In this document: piece after piece, positions 11,726 through 22,878 of the stretch
Layout of the letters: every line of letters begins with the position of its first letter
Numbering within the stretch: position 1 is the stretch's first letter
NCBI GenBank assembly: GCA_963930775.1
Contig: OZ005690.1
Coordinates: 4,634,225 to 4,698,224 of the forward strand
DNA: 64,000 bases
Source of the DNA: Cliona cf. orientalis
Lineage: Eukaryota > Porifera > Demospongiae > Clionaida > Clionaidae
Direction of reading: 5' to 3'
The notes under the pieces: generated by a model
What the model was told of the DNA's origin: nothing
The model's database searches: none
Seen by the model: only the letters and a program-made list of their open reading frames with translations
Position numbers and translations under genes: made by a program

Positions 11726-14673
11726 ATGGAGTGGAGAATAAAGCAACTGATACTGATCTTTTTAGCCTTGCAGTGTGCATACAGTAGCAACAACAAAATT
11801 TACTATGTCTCTCCTCTAGGCATGGATTGCCCAAGAAGTCAGTGTCACAGTTTAAACTACTACGGCACTGATGAACTGAAACCACTTGAAAATAATACGG
11901 TGACAATGATATTTTTTGGTGGTAATCACAGTATAGATGGTAATGTCTTCAACTTTGGAAGTCCCGAGAATTCCCGTATTCTGCATGTTAAAGGTGACAG
12001 TCAGAGTAGCAAACCAGTAATAGTAAATGAACTAAATGGTGCCATTACAGTTAAGAATATGATTTTGGAAGGATTCACCGCTTCAAAAATTTATATATAC
12101 ATTGATGAATCGGTAGTTAACTCTCAAATAACAAACATTTCGACCATAAATTGTACATTTATCAATAGTGCAATGATTCTGACAAATGTGCATCTCACAA
12201 TTAAAGATAGTACTTTCTCTGATAGCACATCCACAGCAATCATGCTGTTTTCAAGTACTCTGACTATTGTGGGAAATGTTAGTTTTCACAACAACAGGGG
12301 GTATCAAGGCGGAGCACTAATGCTAGTAGGAACCATAATAAACATTGCAAGAGAGGCTAACTTACTTTTTCAGGAAAACCATGCTGAAAGTACTGGAGGA
12401 GCAATATTTGTTGTGTATCCTCAAACAATGATCAATGCACATAACTTTGTTTCTTCATGCTTCTATCAGTTATTGGATTATGACTCTTACTCATCAAGAT
12501 TTACTTATAGTATCAAATTTGTCAACAATTCAGCCAAAAAGGGTGGTGACCACATCTATGGTGCCTCTCTAGTAACAACCTGTGTATGTGCTCTTATTCA
12601 CAATATTATTTCCGTACACAGCTTTGAGGTCTTTAGCCAAGTTTTCTCCTTTGATCCTTGGCATAAATCAGCAGTCTCAGCTGATGCAACACGTGTCTGT
12701 ATCTGTGATGACAAAGGACAACCACAGTGTGGTAAAGTATTGGAATACATTCAAGCATATCCAGGAGAGCATTTTTCACTACTGTTGGTAGTGGTAGGAG
12801 GAGACTATGGAACAACAACTGGAAATGTTTACACATCATTCTTAAACCGAAATTCATCTTATGAATCTGTTTTGGGTTTATCTGATCAACAACATCAAGT
12901 AATTACTGAAAACACTGAATGCAACATGTTTAATTATTCAGTGTACTCAAATAGACCGCATGACATATTGTTCCTTACAACTCAAGAAACTCCCATACGT
13001 AAATCAGCTATAGATTATTATACTGACCATCTACTGTGCCATTTGCGAGGTTCCCAATTCTGTGATGACTTTGCAAGTAATGTTTACTTAAACACGATAC
13101 CACTATTCATTGTGATTGAGTTGCTTCCCTGTCCTCCTGGCTTTGTTGCATCTGGGAATCCTTCTCACTGTCAATGCCACCCAGTTCTCACAGCCAATGG
13201 TATTCACTGCATGCTGAATCATTTGAAAGGATACCACAGTTGGAAGTCATCAAACATATGGATACAAGCTGTCAATAACAATAATTCAGAACATACAGTA
13301 CTCTTGTTCAGCAAACACTGTTCCTTCAGTTACTGTAAGCCTGATGGAAAGCACATTAACCTGAGCAATCCGGACTCCCAGTGTGCTTTAAATCGTGCGG
13401 GAATTTTATGCAGTGGTTGTAAAACTAAGTTCTCTCTGGCTATTGGATCCTCCCGTTGCATTCATTGCCCAAATAATAACAACTTAGCACTTCTCATTTT
13501 CTTTGCTGCTGCAGGAGTGCTTCTTGTTTTTATCGTTGCTCTTTTGAACCTCACTGTAACCCAGGGGATGATAAATGGTTTAATCTTTTATGCAAACTTA
13601 ATCTGGGCCTATCAAAGTATCCTGCTTCCATCAGATTTCGGTAGAGAATTAATTGCTCACAAAACCTTCATTGCCTGGCTCAATTTAGACTTCGGAATCG
13701 AGACATGTTTCTTTCGTGGAATGAATGCTTACTCAAAAGCATGGCTACAGTTCATGTTCCCCTTCTACACTGCTGGTCTTTTTCTTTTAGGAATACATTA
13801 TTCTTCAAAATTGTCAACACTTTTTGAGAGTCGATCCATTTCTACCCTTGCTACATTGCTATTCTTGTCGTATTCAAAACTTCTACGTGCTATCATTGCA
13901 TGTCTTCAATTGGTGACATACTACACCCATAATGATTCGAATGTCGACGGATCTAGTAATATTGTATGGGCCATCGATGGAAATTACTCATATGGTCAGC
14001 ATCCACACATCTTTCTTCTTTTGGCTGCCATAGCATGCTTCGTTCTACTTTGGATACCCTATACACTTCTGCTCTTCTCAATGCAGTGGCTGAGGAGTGT
14101 GGATCACCTTGGACCACTAAAGTTCATTGGACGATACAAGCCTCTTTATGATGCTTACTTTGCTCCTCTAAAGGATAAGCACCACTACTGGTTTGGACTA
14201 CTACTACTTAGTCAAGGTCTGCTGCTTTTAGTGTCTTCCCTCACACTGTACACCCTACCAGAAATTATAGTGTACTACTTTTGCTTGCTATTTCGATTTT
14301 TCTTCTCTGTTATGTCATCAGTGTGCGGCCATACAAGCATATGTCCGTTGCATTATTAGAGAGTTCCTTCATGGTAAATTTCATAGTACTAGCTGTTGGA
14401 TATCTTTACTTTCGAGACAACAAGGAAGGTATGACAATACTACTAAGTGTGTCGATAACTATTGCACTTGTTGAGTTTTGTGGAATTGTTGTCTGGAATT
14501 TGATCCCAAAGAAACTGATTGAGCGATTTCATGTAAAAATCAAAAGAAATGCTGAGGTGGACACGGATGATGTTCACATTCTTGAAGAGCACCACTCGGA
14601 GAGTGAATATGTAAGCTATCACGATTCACAGAGTATAAAACTCGCTAATGTTGTTGCTGAAAAAGCCACATAA
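11726..14673 (+). pseudogene. Beta-helix / multi-TM protein gene A, frameshifted near the 3' end
   Basis: Intronless paralogue of gene B (22879-25893). The ATG at 11726 has a good context and matches the conserved MEWRI start; an upstream in-frame ATG at 11687 is less likely. Order: signal peptide (about 20 residues), ectodomain with beta-helix-type GGALML and TGGAIF turns, a cysteine block (CQCHPV...LCSGC...LAIGSSRCIHC), then about eight hydrophobic spans. At 14267-14269 it has two extra bases (ATTATAGTG against ATTAGTG in gene B). This moves translation into another frame ending at 14359; the old frame continues open to 14673. The truncated product would lose its last two or three membrane spans and its acidic tail. 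Everything before the shift is intact, so the break is recent, polymorphic or a sequencing error. Function of the family is unknown. Confidence 0.85.
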
Positions 14674-15558
14674 TAATACATAGCTAGTATATATGAACAT
14701 CTATCGTAACAATAATTTACAACTTTATAGAACTAGTAGAATTTGTGTAGATATGAGTGCCATTAAGTAGTGCATAGCTATTGTGTAGGAACTATAATTA
14801 TTATTTCTTGTATTATACTTGTTATGCATAGCACTTTTATTCTGCGTGCAGTCCATTTTGTTAAGTTTTGATAGCTATACTTCTTTTGTTATGCTTGGTA
14901 TGCATTAGCTACTTGTTTTCCAGCAATATGTCTCTCCTAGACTATAATATAGCTAATAGCTATCCATCATACTTTTCAGGGGGATCATTAATGTTTGCGG
15001 TTTCTTGCAGCTTCTTTAACAGTATATAGTTTTGGAGGATGTGTACTAGAAGGTCCATGCACTGAACAAACTAGAGCTCTATAGAGCACATATACAAACC
15101 AATTGCTTTACCCCTTGCGCATGCGTATGAGGTAAAAAGCACTTACAAAGCCTGGATGATGTAAGGCATGTAAAGACAATGACACCTCATTGTTCCTCCA
15201 AATTGGGGGACAATGGGTGTGCGATCAAATTTGACCCTTATGCTACACTTTAAGGCTAAGTGATTACTCTCATCCTCACTATATGACACTGTACAGCTAA
15301 GTAACACTTTCATCCACACGATCAAAACCGTTGGACATTGACATAATAGTTATAGTGTGAAAGCATGCAAGCTCATGCAGGTAATAGGAAATTATAGCTA
15401 CCATACTAGTGTTTTTCCCACCTGCTAACCTACTACATTCCACAGAGTTTTTTTTTCTTTGGATTATCAAATAGCTACAAATTGAATAATAGGAAATCAC
15501 ACAAGTTAGTCATTATTCATTCCAGTTCATTAAGTTATTAGTCACTTAAGCATTCACA
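14674..15558. repeat. Duplicated spacer, paralogous to 25894-26779
   Basis: Follows the second duplicate closely: both contain GGGGGATCATTA, ACCCCTTGCGCATGC and GACAATGACACC blocks in the same order, between a beta-helix gene and a GH7 copy. Small insertions and deletions separate them. No gene seen. Confidence 0.8.
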
Positions 15559-15780
15559 TTAATTTTGATAAGTGGAACCAATCTCGCCATACTTAATATT
15601 GGAGTAAGTAACGTAGGCGTTTGGATACTGGTTCTCAACTTGATCAGGCACACCAGATGAGGTAGAACAAGTGCCCCTAGTCACTCCTGGGGCACTTGGT
15701 GACTTGTCAGGTGGGTAGCTCGAGTCAAGCCAAAGCATGTGAACTGCGTGATCATCCCAGAGGCTCATCACAAGCACCAT

Positions 15781-17199
15781 GGAATCCACTGTCCCGCTAG
15801 CCTTACAGCAGTGGGGTTTCCGCCCCAAACGATCTACTGTATCTGCTCTACCTGATGTTACCAATCATTGGTTTCAATCTTTGGATAAGGGCAAAGAAAT
15901 AATATTATGTGCGATTTTTTTCGACCTGCGCAAAGCTTTCGACTCTGTTCCACACCGAATACTACTACAGAAAATACGATCAACTGGTATTAATCAACAG
16001 GTCTCAAATTGGTTGTTCTCATATTTACACGATAGAAAACAGTACGTTGTGCTTGATGGAAAAGAGTCTGCACCAGTTCCTGTATTGTCTGGAGTTCCAC
16101 AGGGATCTGTCCTCGGTCCCCTTTTGTTTTTATTATACATTAACGATGCAACAGATGAGCAGTTAAATTGTGGAAGTCTCACTACCCTTTATGCTGATGA
16201 TATGCTTCTATACAGGGAGATCAGCTGCCCAGATGATTATGCTAAGATACAAAGTGATATAAATACCCTTTCTACCTGGGTCGACAAGAATAATCTAACA
16301 TTGAATGGAAGCAAATGCAAGTACATGATAATATCTCGACTTAAGTGTAACTCGGTGGCAGCTCCTATTCTAACTCTCCACAACAAGGCTATTGAAAAAG
16401 TATCCTCGTATAAGTATCTAGGTATCATCATTACAAATGACCTATTGTGGTCTGCCCATATTGAACGGATAAGGAGTAAAGCGAATAAGATCATTGGCCT
16501 TATTTACCGTCAGTTTTATAGCTGGTCTTCACAACAAACTCTACTTAGGCTATACACTTCATTAGTAAGGCCGCATTTAGAATATGCAACGCAGGTTTGG
16601 AACCCGTATTTGATGAAAGATATCCAAAAATTAGAGAACGTACAGAAGTTCGCACTTAAGGTATGCTGCAAGCGATGGGACTTAACCTATGCTGAAGCCC
16701 TGGAGCAAACGGCACTCCCAGATCTCAAGGCACGCAGGACTCACTTAAATCTGTTATTTTTATAAGCTAATTAATGGGTTTTTTGAGTTTCCCAATTCCC
16801 CACTAACTACTCGCCAGTTAAACTACCCTACTCGTAGTGGTAGAACTAATTTGTACTATCAACCTTATGCACATTCTAATTCATTTCTGCACTCTTTTTT
16901 CCCGCAAACTATTTCATTATGGAATTCCTTACCTTTTTCTATTGCTTCTGCTCCTACTTTTAATTGTTACAAACGTCTATTATTGTCTTATGTTTAGTCT
17001 CTATGCTCTGTCAACTTGTCTCTTGTAATTTTTGTACTGTTTTTGTTACATGTTTATATGATAGTGTATATTGCACTTATACATGTATCCCATGCTAATG
17101 CATAAAGATATTATAGAGATTACACACTAAGTTACACCATAAGATAAAAGAATTTCCGTATGAGTAATGTAATGTAATGTAATGTAATGTAATGTAATT
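15781..17199 (+). mobile_element. 5'-truncated non-LTR retrotransposon (Jockey/CR1-like reverse transcriptase)
   Basis: The open frame 15779-16765 encodes most of a reverse transcriptase: motif A FFDLRKAFDSVPH, motif B GVPQGSVLGPLLF, motif C YADD, then KYLGIIITND. The frame stops at 16763 after one extra T in a T-run (about 16756-16760). The next frame continues with KLINGFFEFP through WNSLPF to KRLLLSYV, the usual end of such proteins. Endonuclease and ORF1 regions are absent (5' truncation). The 3' end is a GTAAT microsatellite (17164-17199), typical of elements that end in a short repeat rather than poly(A). It is inserted in GH7 pseudogene 2 and cannot move by itself. Confidence 0.9.
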
Positions 17200-18970
17200 A
17201 AATAATTAACTTATCTGCTTATTGGAAGGGTTTTACAAGATAAATTTACATGTACAGAGAGAGGAAGGAAAATATTGAATAGTGGTCCAATTAGAATTTT
17301 TAGTTTCGCTTTCATATCCGAGAAAATGTGAGTTTTAGTGTTGGAACGCGGAGGGAAAGTCCCGTATTCCACGTACGGCCATAGAGTCTGTACAAACTCG
17401 AGCGGAGGCTATGACGCGTTCGCGCAATCGCGTACTTATTCAGGCCAAACGAGCATACCCGAGATCGCGCAAAGGTCACCTTAGCCTTGGCTAATGAACG
17501 AGAGCTACTAATGTTCAAGTGATGTCCAAGCGGAGCGATCGACCGCGGGCCAAGAGCGGCGCTCCTAGCTACAGGGACAGGCGGAGCAGGTAGAGTCTAC
17601 GTCTAGGAAACTAGGTGGTCAAGTTCAGTAAAGCTCAGGACCATGGAGAAACTTCAATGAGTCTCGAGGTAAATAAACTTGTGCATGAATGTACTTACCT
17701 ACTATTTGTTGTATGGGCTTGGCAATGACCAAGCCAGTAGGTAAGATGCATGGTGAATCACTGAATGGACCTGTCCTAAAACTGAAAGCCTTTACTAGTT
17801 TACTAGTATACTAGTCTTGCTGGGCCTATTCTCTTTGCCATGCTAGTGTTGCAACCTTCTGCCACCAATGCATGAGTGTGCGTTTGCTGTGTGCCAGTAT
17901 GTTAGCAATTCTTCTCTGTCTTATACTGATCTACACTACACTCACCATGATTGATCTAATCCACACACACAGCAGCACTCTACAGAGATTATGATGATTC
18001 CGAAAGTCTGATGAATAATTATTATTATTGATATGTCCATATTATAGCTTGTATAGCAGTACATTTATGTAGATTTATGGTGTTGTACATAATTATATTA
18101 TTATTGTTGTAAATAGAGTATTAATGATTGTACATACATGTGTAGGTTAAAAATAGCTATAAGGCATGCAGTCTCGACCAGTCATATTAGCATTAAACTG
18201 CAATTTAGTGCGATAATTAAACTTTGAGCTGTGGGAATCAATGGCAAGGTCAAACCACTAAGGTGCATGCAATCAGTGACTGCTTAATCACTATCACTAT
18301 AAAATAAATATTTACAACACTGCAATTCACATTTTGGTTGGCACTGATCAGTTCTTCTACAGCATTTGACATCTATAATTCAAAGCCGAAAATCGTAAGT
18401 CTAAGAGTCATTGTTAATTCAGATAGGCTAGGTACATAGCTACTTTAAGTGATGTAATAATAATATTATTATGATATTATTGTGGAAAATTCGACTTTCA
18501 TCAGCTGATACAATTACTACCCTGTGACTGCAGGCTATCATATAGGTAGTTGTCTGGAAGGTCCTACTGTAACAGTAGCTTTGATCTAATATGCTGTTAG
18601 AATTTCAGATAGCCATCCATATGTCAGGATATATCGTTAGCTGCAGCATGTGGTATTGGAATATCAGGTGGCCAGACACAACATTAGTGTCAAGTGACCC
18701 TAAAGGTACGTCAGAGGGCATTGTCCATGGATACACATAGTAGTAACCTTGATATTGACTTTTCCATGGACTGGGATTAGCTACATCATCCATATTATTG
18801 AACATAAAATTAATAATGATCTACCAAGTATATTATGTGCCTCAATAGCAAATTATCAACAGCCTCTTACAAAGCGAATATACTGGCAATGTGGTTGTGT
18901 TCTCTGGAGCAGGTTGTCATAATTCTTTTATCTTATGGTGTGGTTTAGCTTGTAGTTATACACTAAGTAG
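17200..18970. other. Part of the insertion in GH7 pseudogene 2, no gene recognised
   Basis: Contains a GC-richer patch (about 17310-17640) and AT-rich sequence. I see no coding segment or paired termini. It probably entered together with, or after, the retrotransposon because it is absent from the other GH7 copies. Confidence 0.4.
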
Positions 18971-19731
18971 AAAAAAAAAGCAAATTTAAATAAATAATCT
19001 AATTCATGGGGGGTTTGGGAGCACTTAGGGAGATAATTTTTACATGGGCACGCAGAATGGGTCGAAACTAGAGATTTGATCCTGGGGAATTTTGATTCGC
19101 ACCTTAGAATTAAAGTTATGGCCCTTTAAAGTTTTCCCATGTTTGTATAGGAAGCCATGTATTTGCAATGTTTTCCGCCCACGCGCTACGTGAGGGGCGG
19201 GGCCTCGCGCGCACATGAACGTGACGACCATTACCCACTTTACTCAAAATTGATGTATAGGCTGCCTGCTTGCATTGTATGGCTCTCTTATGCATCCAGC
19301 TAGAATATATGGTGGTTTTTGGACAATTTTTTTTTCTGCTTAGTGTCTGGTCTCCTTGAAAAAAAAAGAATTTAAATAATTAAATAATTAATGTAATTCA
19401 CAGAAGATTTGGGAACACTTGGGGAGATAATTTTAACATGGGCACGCAGAATGGGTCGAAACTAAAAAATTGATGGCGGGAAATTTTGATTCACACTTTA
19501 GAATTAGAGATATGGCACTTTAAAATTCTCCATATGTTTGTATAGGAAGCCATGTTAGCCCGTAAAAAAAATTACGGGCGCGCGGGATACGTTGACGACC
19601 CTTTACCAAACATTGTATATATGATGCCTGCTTGCATTGTATGGCTCTTTCATGCGTCCAGCTCGACTGTGTGGTGATTTTCGGACCATTTTTTTCCTGC
19701 TTAGTGTGTGGTCCCCTTGGAAAAAAAAAAT
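18971..19731. repeat. Two tandem copies of a ~375-bp A-tailed unit
   Basis: Both copies contain GGGCACGCAGAATGGGTCG, GTTTGTATAGGAAGCCATG and CTGCTTAGTGT in the same order and end in an A-run (19356 and 19721-19730). The second A-run abuts the resumed GH7 sequence at 19729. The arrangement resembles a short A-tailed retroposon present as a direct pair. Confidence 0.65.
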
Positions 19732-20639
19732 GCCACACTCTAGTGATCCACCCATTGCCTTATTGCCTCCTCGCTTCTCATAATCGTTCGGATCCCCAAA
19801 CGCTTGCTTCTGAGCATTACAAAAGTTGTCGGTGATTGAGTTGAACTGCTGACCTCCAACTGTCACATTGTTGCTATTTATAACTTTCCCATTCTGGACC
19901 CACAGGCGCCTTATTGCAGAGAGATCTCCATTGTCTGTTCCGTCTGATGTAATGAATTGTGTAACTACCGTAAAAATCTTGGTAGTGTCAATAGTAAAGT
20001 TGGCTGCAGGACCAAAAAAGGACTTGTCTCCCAAGAGGTAAGGGTTGAAGTCACAACCGTCTTTGTCACGGACACCATTGTGCCTCTGGCCTGCATCCGT
20101 GTCACCACACTGTGTCCCTTTGCAGTGGGTCTGACCTTGAACTGTGCAAACGTGTGATGTGTAAGCAGTTGAGATGCTATTACTCCCCCAAATGTCCATT
20201 TCGTTGCAGCAGGTACCGTATTTTCCGACTCCACTGTTCTTGTCTGAACTGCTTGGTTTCCAGCCCGCCTCTCCATTGATGAATTTCAGGTCATGAGGAC
20301 ACTGGGCATCGCAGTAGCCTGTGCCATACTTTGCACCACACTTATTTCCAGGGTATTTCCTCATGCCTCTGTCAGCTTCCATTTCAGCATAGATAGCTAG
20401 TAGGAACGATTTCAGCAAAGTATAGGGCACAATTGAGTCCACAGGGCAAGTTAAAGACATTCACATTGAATATATATGAATTCCTTATTCTTGAGCTTAA
20501 ATATCATGTATTCAGTCTCCGAGTTCAGAAGGTAAAGCCTTGATCCAATGTTATTACTAGGTAGAGTATTGGATCATGTGTGACAAATTTTAGCTTAATA
20601 GATGAGCCACTTGCAATCACTCCATAAGTCTCTTGATAC

Positions 20640-21720
20640 CTGCAGCTATATCTCGAGAGTCCCACTGAATTGTAGCTACGTGATGCATTGAATGAAGACA
20701 TCCTACGTATCTACAGACTGGATTCGCACTTGACATGCCAAGCCTGAGGCTAGATCCTATCACTCGAGCACTGCATATACCCCCATCAGGATCAGCATAC
20801 TTTGATTTCAGGTTACAGGACCGTCAGAAGACCCCAGAGTGCATGTGCAGGATGTGTGCTCATATGTGACCGGATTTGGGAAAACCCTCCGTATGGAATT
20901 TTTTCAGAAAATTGAGTTTGATGCATGGTTGATAAGCTCTACCATAGAGCTAACCCGCGTTCAAGTATTAGGCCGATCGTACGCTTGGTTGTGGAGATAC
21001 AGCGCTTTGTTTGCGATCGCGCCACACCCCCCATAATCGAGAAATTACGGTCTAAAGGCGTTGCTATGCACGCGTATGGCATTTCCGCATACTAGCGTGA
21101 CCCGGAAATCAATTAAATGGACCTGGGCGGAGCCGTTCGAAATGAACGTAAAGATCGAGCAAGAGTTGAATTTCGTTGTTGACAACGACAGACGATTGTT
21201 CTTAGATGCCCAAGAAGCTAAAAAGGTGAGCGAACGTACAGTAGATCGATGAATCTAGCTGTCTCTAGGTAGATTATTCTAATTACCGCCCATAGCAACG
21301 GGCTCCGTGTACGGCGGCTGTGCCGACTAGGTGGGTCGAAATGGAGGCTTATTTCGCCTTCGTATAGCACGACTAGCCTCCGTAGAAGACGGCAACAGTT
21401 AGAAGAAGGGTTGTTCGACATGTATATGACAAAATCTGGACTTTGACAAATTTCTACCTGAGCTACTAAAAACGCGTATTGCGCGAATCGCGCGCGGATC
21501 CCTTACGGAGGGTTTTCCCAAATCCGGTCACATATAGAAACTGGAAAGAACAGTCATTGAGCTCAGACTCTGATCCAGAACATTCAAAGTTGAAATCCAA
21601 TGAAAGATGATTGGACAGCTGCAGAGCTCTATCTGTGGCTGTAGGACCGGAGGGCAAACTGATTGAATAACTACCTTGTAATCAGTTCTATGCAGTGAAA
21701 AACAGTAGCTGTACATAAAT
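20640..21720 (-). pseudogene. Duplicated cysteine-containing exon fragment, copy 2 (split)
   Basis: Paralogue of 9560-9835. It is split by the 666-bp element at 20866-21531. The minus strand at 21538-21657 reads LQLSNHLSLDFNFECSGSES then ELNDCSFQF, SRCR-like by its CSGSExELNDC pattern only. No complete gene can be drawn. Confidence 0.45.
20866..21531. mobile_element. 666-bp DNA transposon with ~27-bp TIRs and an empty paralogous site
   Basis: Ends GTGACCGGATTTGGGAAAAC... and its reverse complement are essentially perfect for about 27 bp. The flanks are ATAT on both sides. The paralogous position in the first module (about 9670-9680, CTCATATAGAAACTGG) lacks the element, so the insertion followed the duplication. 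No transposase is visible. Confidence 0.9.
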
Positions 21721-21729
21721 GTATTTAAT

Positions 21730-22869
21730 AAGTAATTATTCATGCAAGGCGTATTGAACCATTGAACAAAATACTCACATTGCTGAATATAGCTAATATA
21801 ATATCTCATTCGGAGGAATCTATATCGACACCGCAACCTTGAGAATCCATTAACACTAGCTAGTTTGTGTAATCGAGCCAAAAATTTGAGCTTCTGGAAT
21901 TGTTACTAGCTACACTACAAGCAAGACTGTGATACCTGGATCATGTGTTGTAATAAATCCCAGTTGCCTACAGATGACTTTATAATTGGACTCAGCACTG
22001 TTGTCCCAGGAAGTGGTGTAGCATACTGGCGTTGTAGCTACTGATCCACGAATACTTCCACGGCCCCTACTCCCTGATCACCAGGCAAAGTGATATAATC
22101 AGTGCCGAGCATCATCAATGGTGATACCCTGCACAACGACCCTGTGGTGTGAACAAATTTTAGTGGCAATAATTATCGTCTGTGATGTAGTAAAGCTCAA
22201 TGAAGTGGCATAGTGCAAATCAGAGAGCACCTGTGACTATGACATTGTAATGAAACATGCACTGTCTGTTCAATGCTGTTATAATTATGTATAGCTAGCT
22301 ACAGGACAGTAATGCAGCTAGTTATAATATATACCTTATACCTCTTCCCCCTATGGGGTCTTAAATGCACATCCAACATTGGTTTATTACAATGTCATAA
22401 TACATAACAGCCGGCTCTGCTAGCAAACAGTAGGATTGGGATGGAAGAGTTGCTATTGATGATCAGATTTAATTTGTTCAGATATCAGTTTTCTTATTAT
22501 CAATTGTGGATACGCAAATGCATAATGGCTATGTATTACACACTATAGAGTTTAGGGATTTCGTGTGGATTCAACTGAATTTCCCCAAGTTGAAAACAAC
22601 ATCTGGAAGTGTAAATATATCAACACTTATTACCTTGAATACATCTGTGTTTTCATAACTATTTATTTGGGAATATTAATCTCACATACAGTAGCTAGCT
22701 ATGCCCCAAAAACTGATGAGCCGTTTACTACGAAAGTAAGTTCTCAACAACATTCAATGTTACAGTTACTGTAGTCTTTCATCTAACAAATCTTACGAGT
22801 GCAATAATTATACCACAGTAAGGAAGAAGACAGGATATAGGTATTATAATATAGTTATAAGTGGCTGTG
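21730..22869. other. Spacer upstream of gene B
   Basis: Partly parallel to the spacer upstream of gene A. A 69-codon open frame (22565-22774) has a hydrophobic centre but no paralogue in the first module, so I do not call it. Confidence 0.4.
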
Positions 22870-22878
22870 ATGAGTAGC

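Larger units (their letters stand above)
15559..20640 (-). pseudogene. GH7 cellobiohydrolase pseudogene copy 2, split by a 3.95-kb insertion
   Basis: The C-terminal end occupies 15559-15780 and the rest resumes at 19729. The two halves meet at the same codon (CAAGCACCATG / ATGCCACACTC against CAAGCACCATGCCACGCTC in the intact gene), with ATG present on both sides. Other damage: the third catalytic acid is replaced (EMDIWG instead of EMDIWE), an insertion and frameshift lie near 20390-20460, and the N-terminus is missing from the same breakpoint as in pseudogene 1. Much of the middle (19735-20460) is still open and close to the intact copy, so the loss is fairly recent. Confidence 0.9.

Noticed and set aside
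15779..17199. An active retrotransposon
   Set aside because: 5' truncated, no endonuclease or ORF1, and frameshifted in a T-run.
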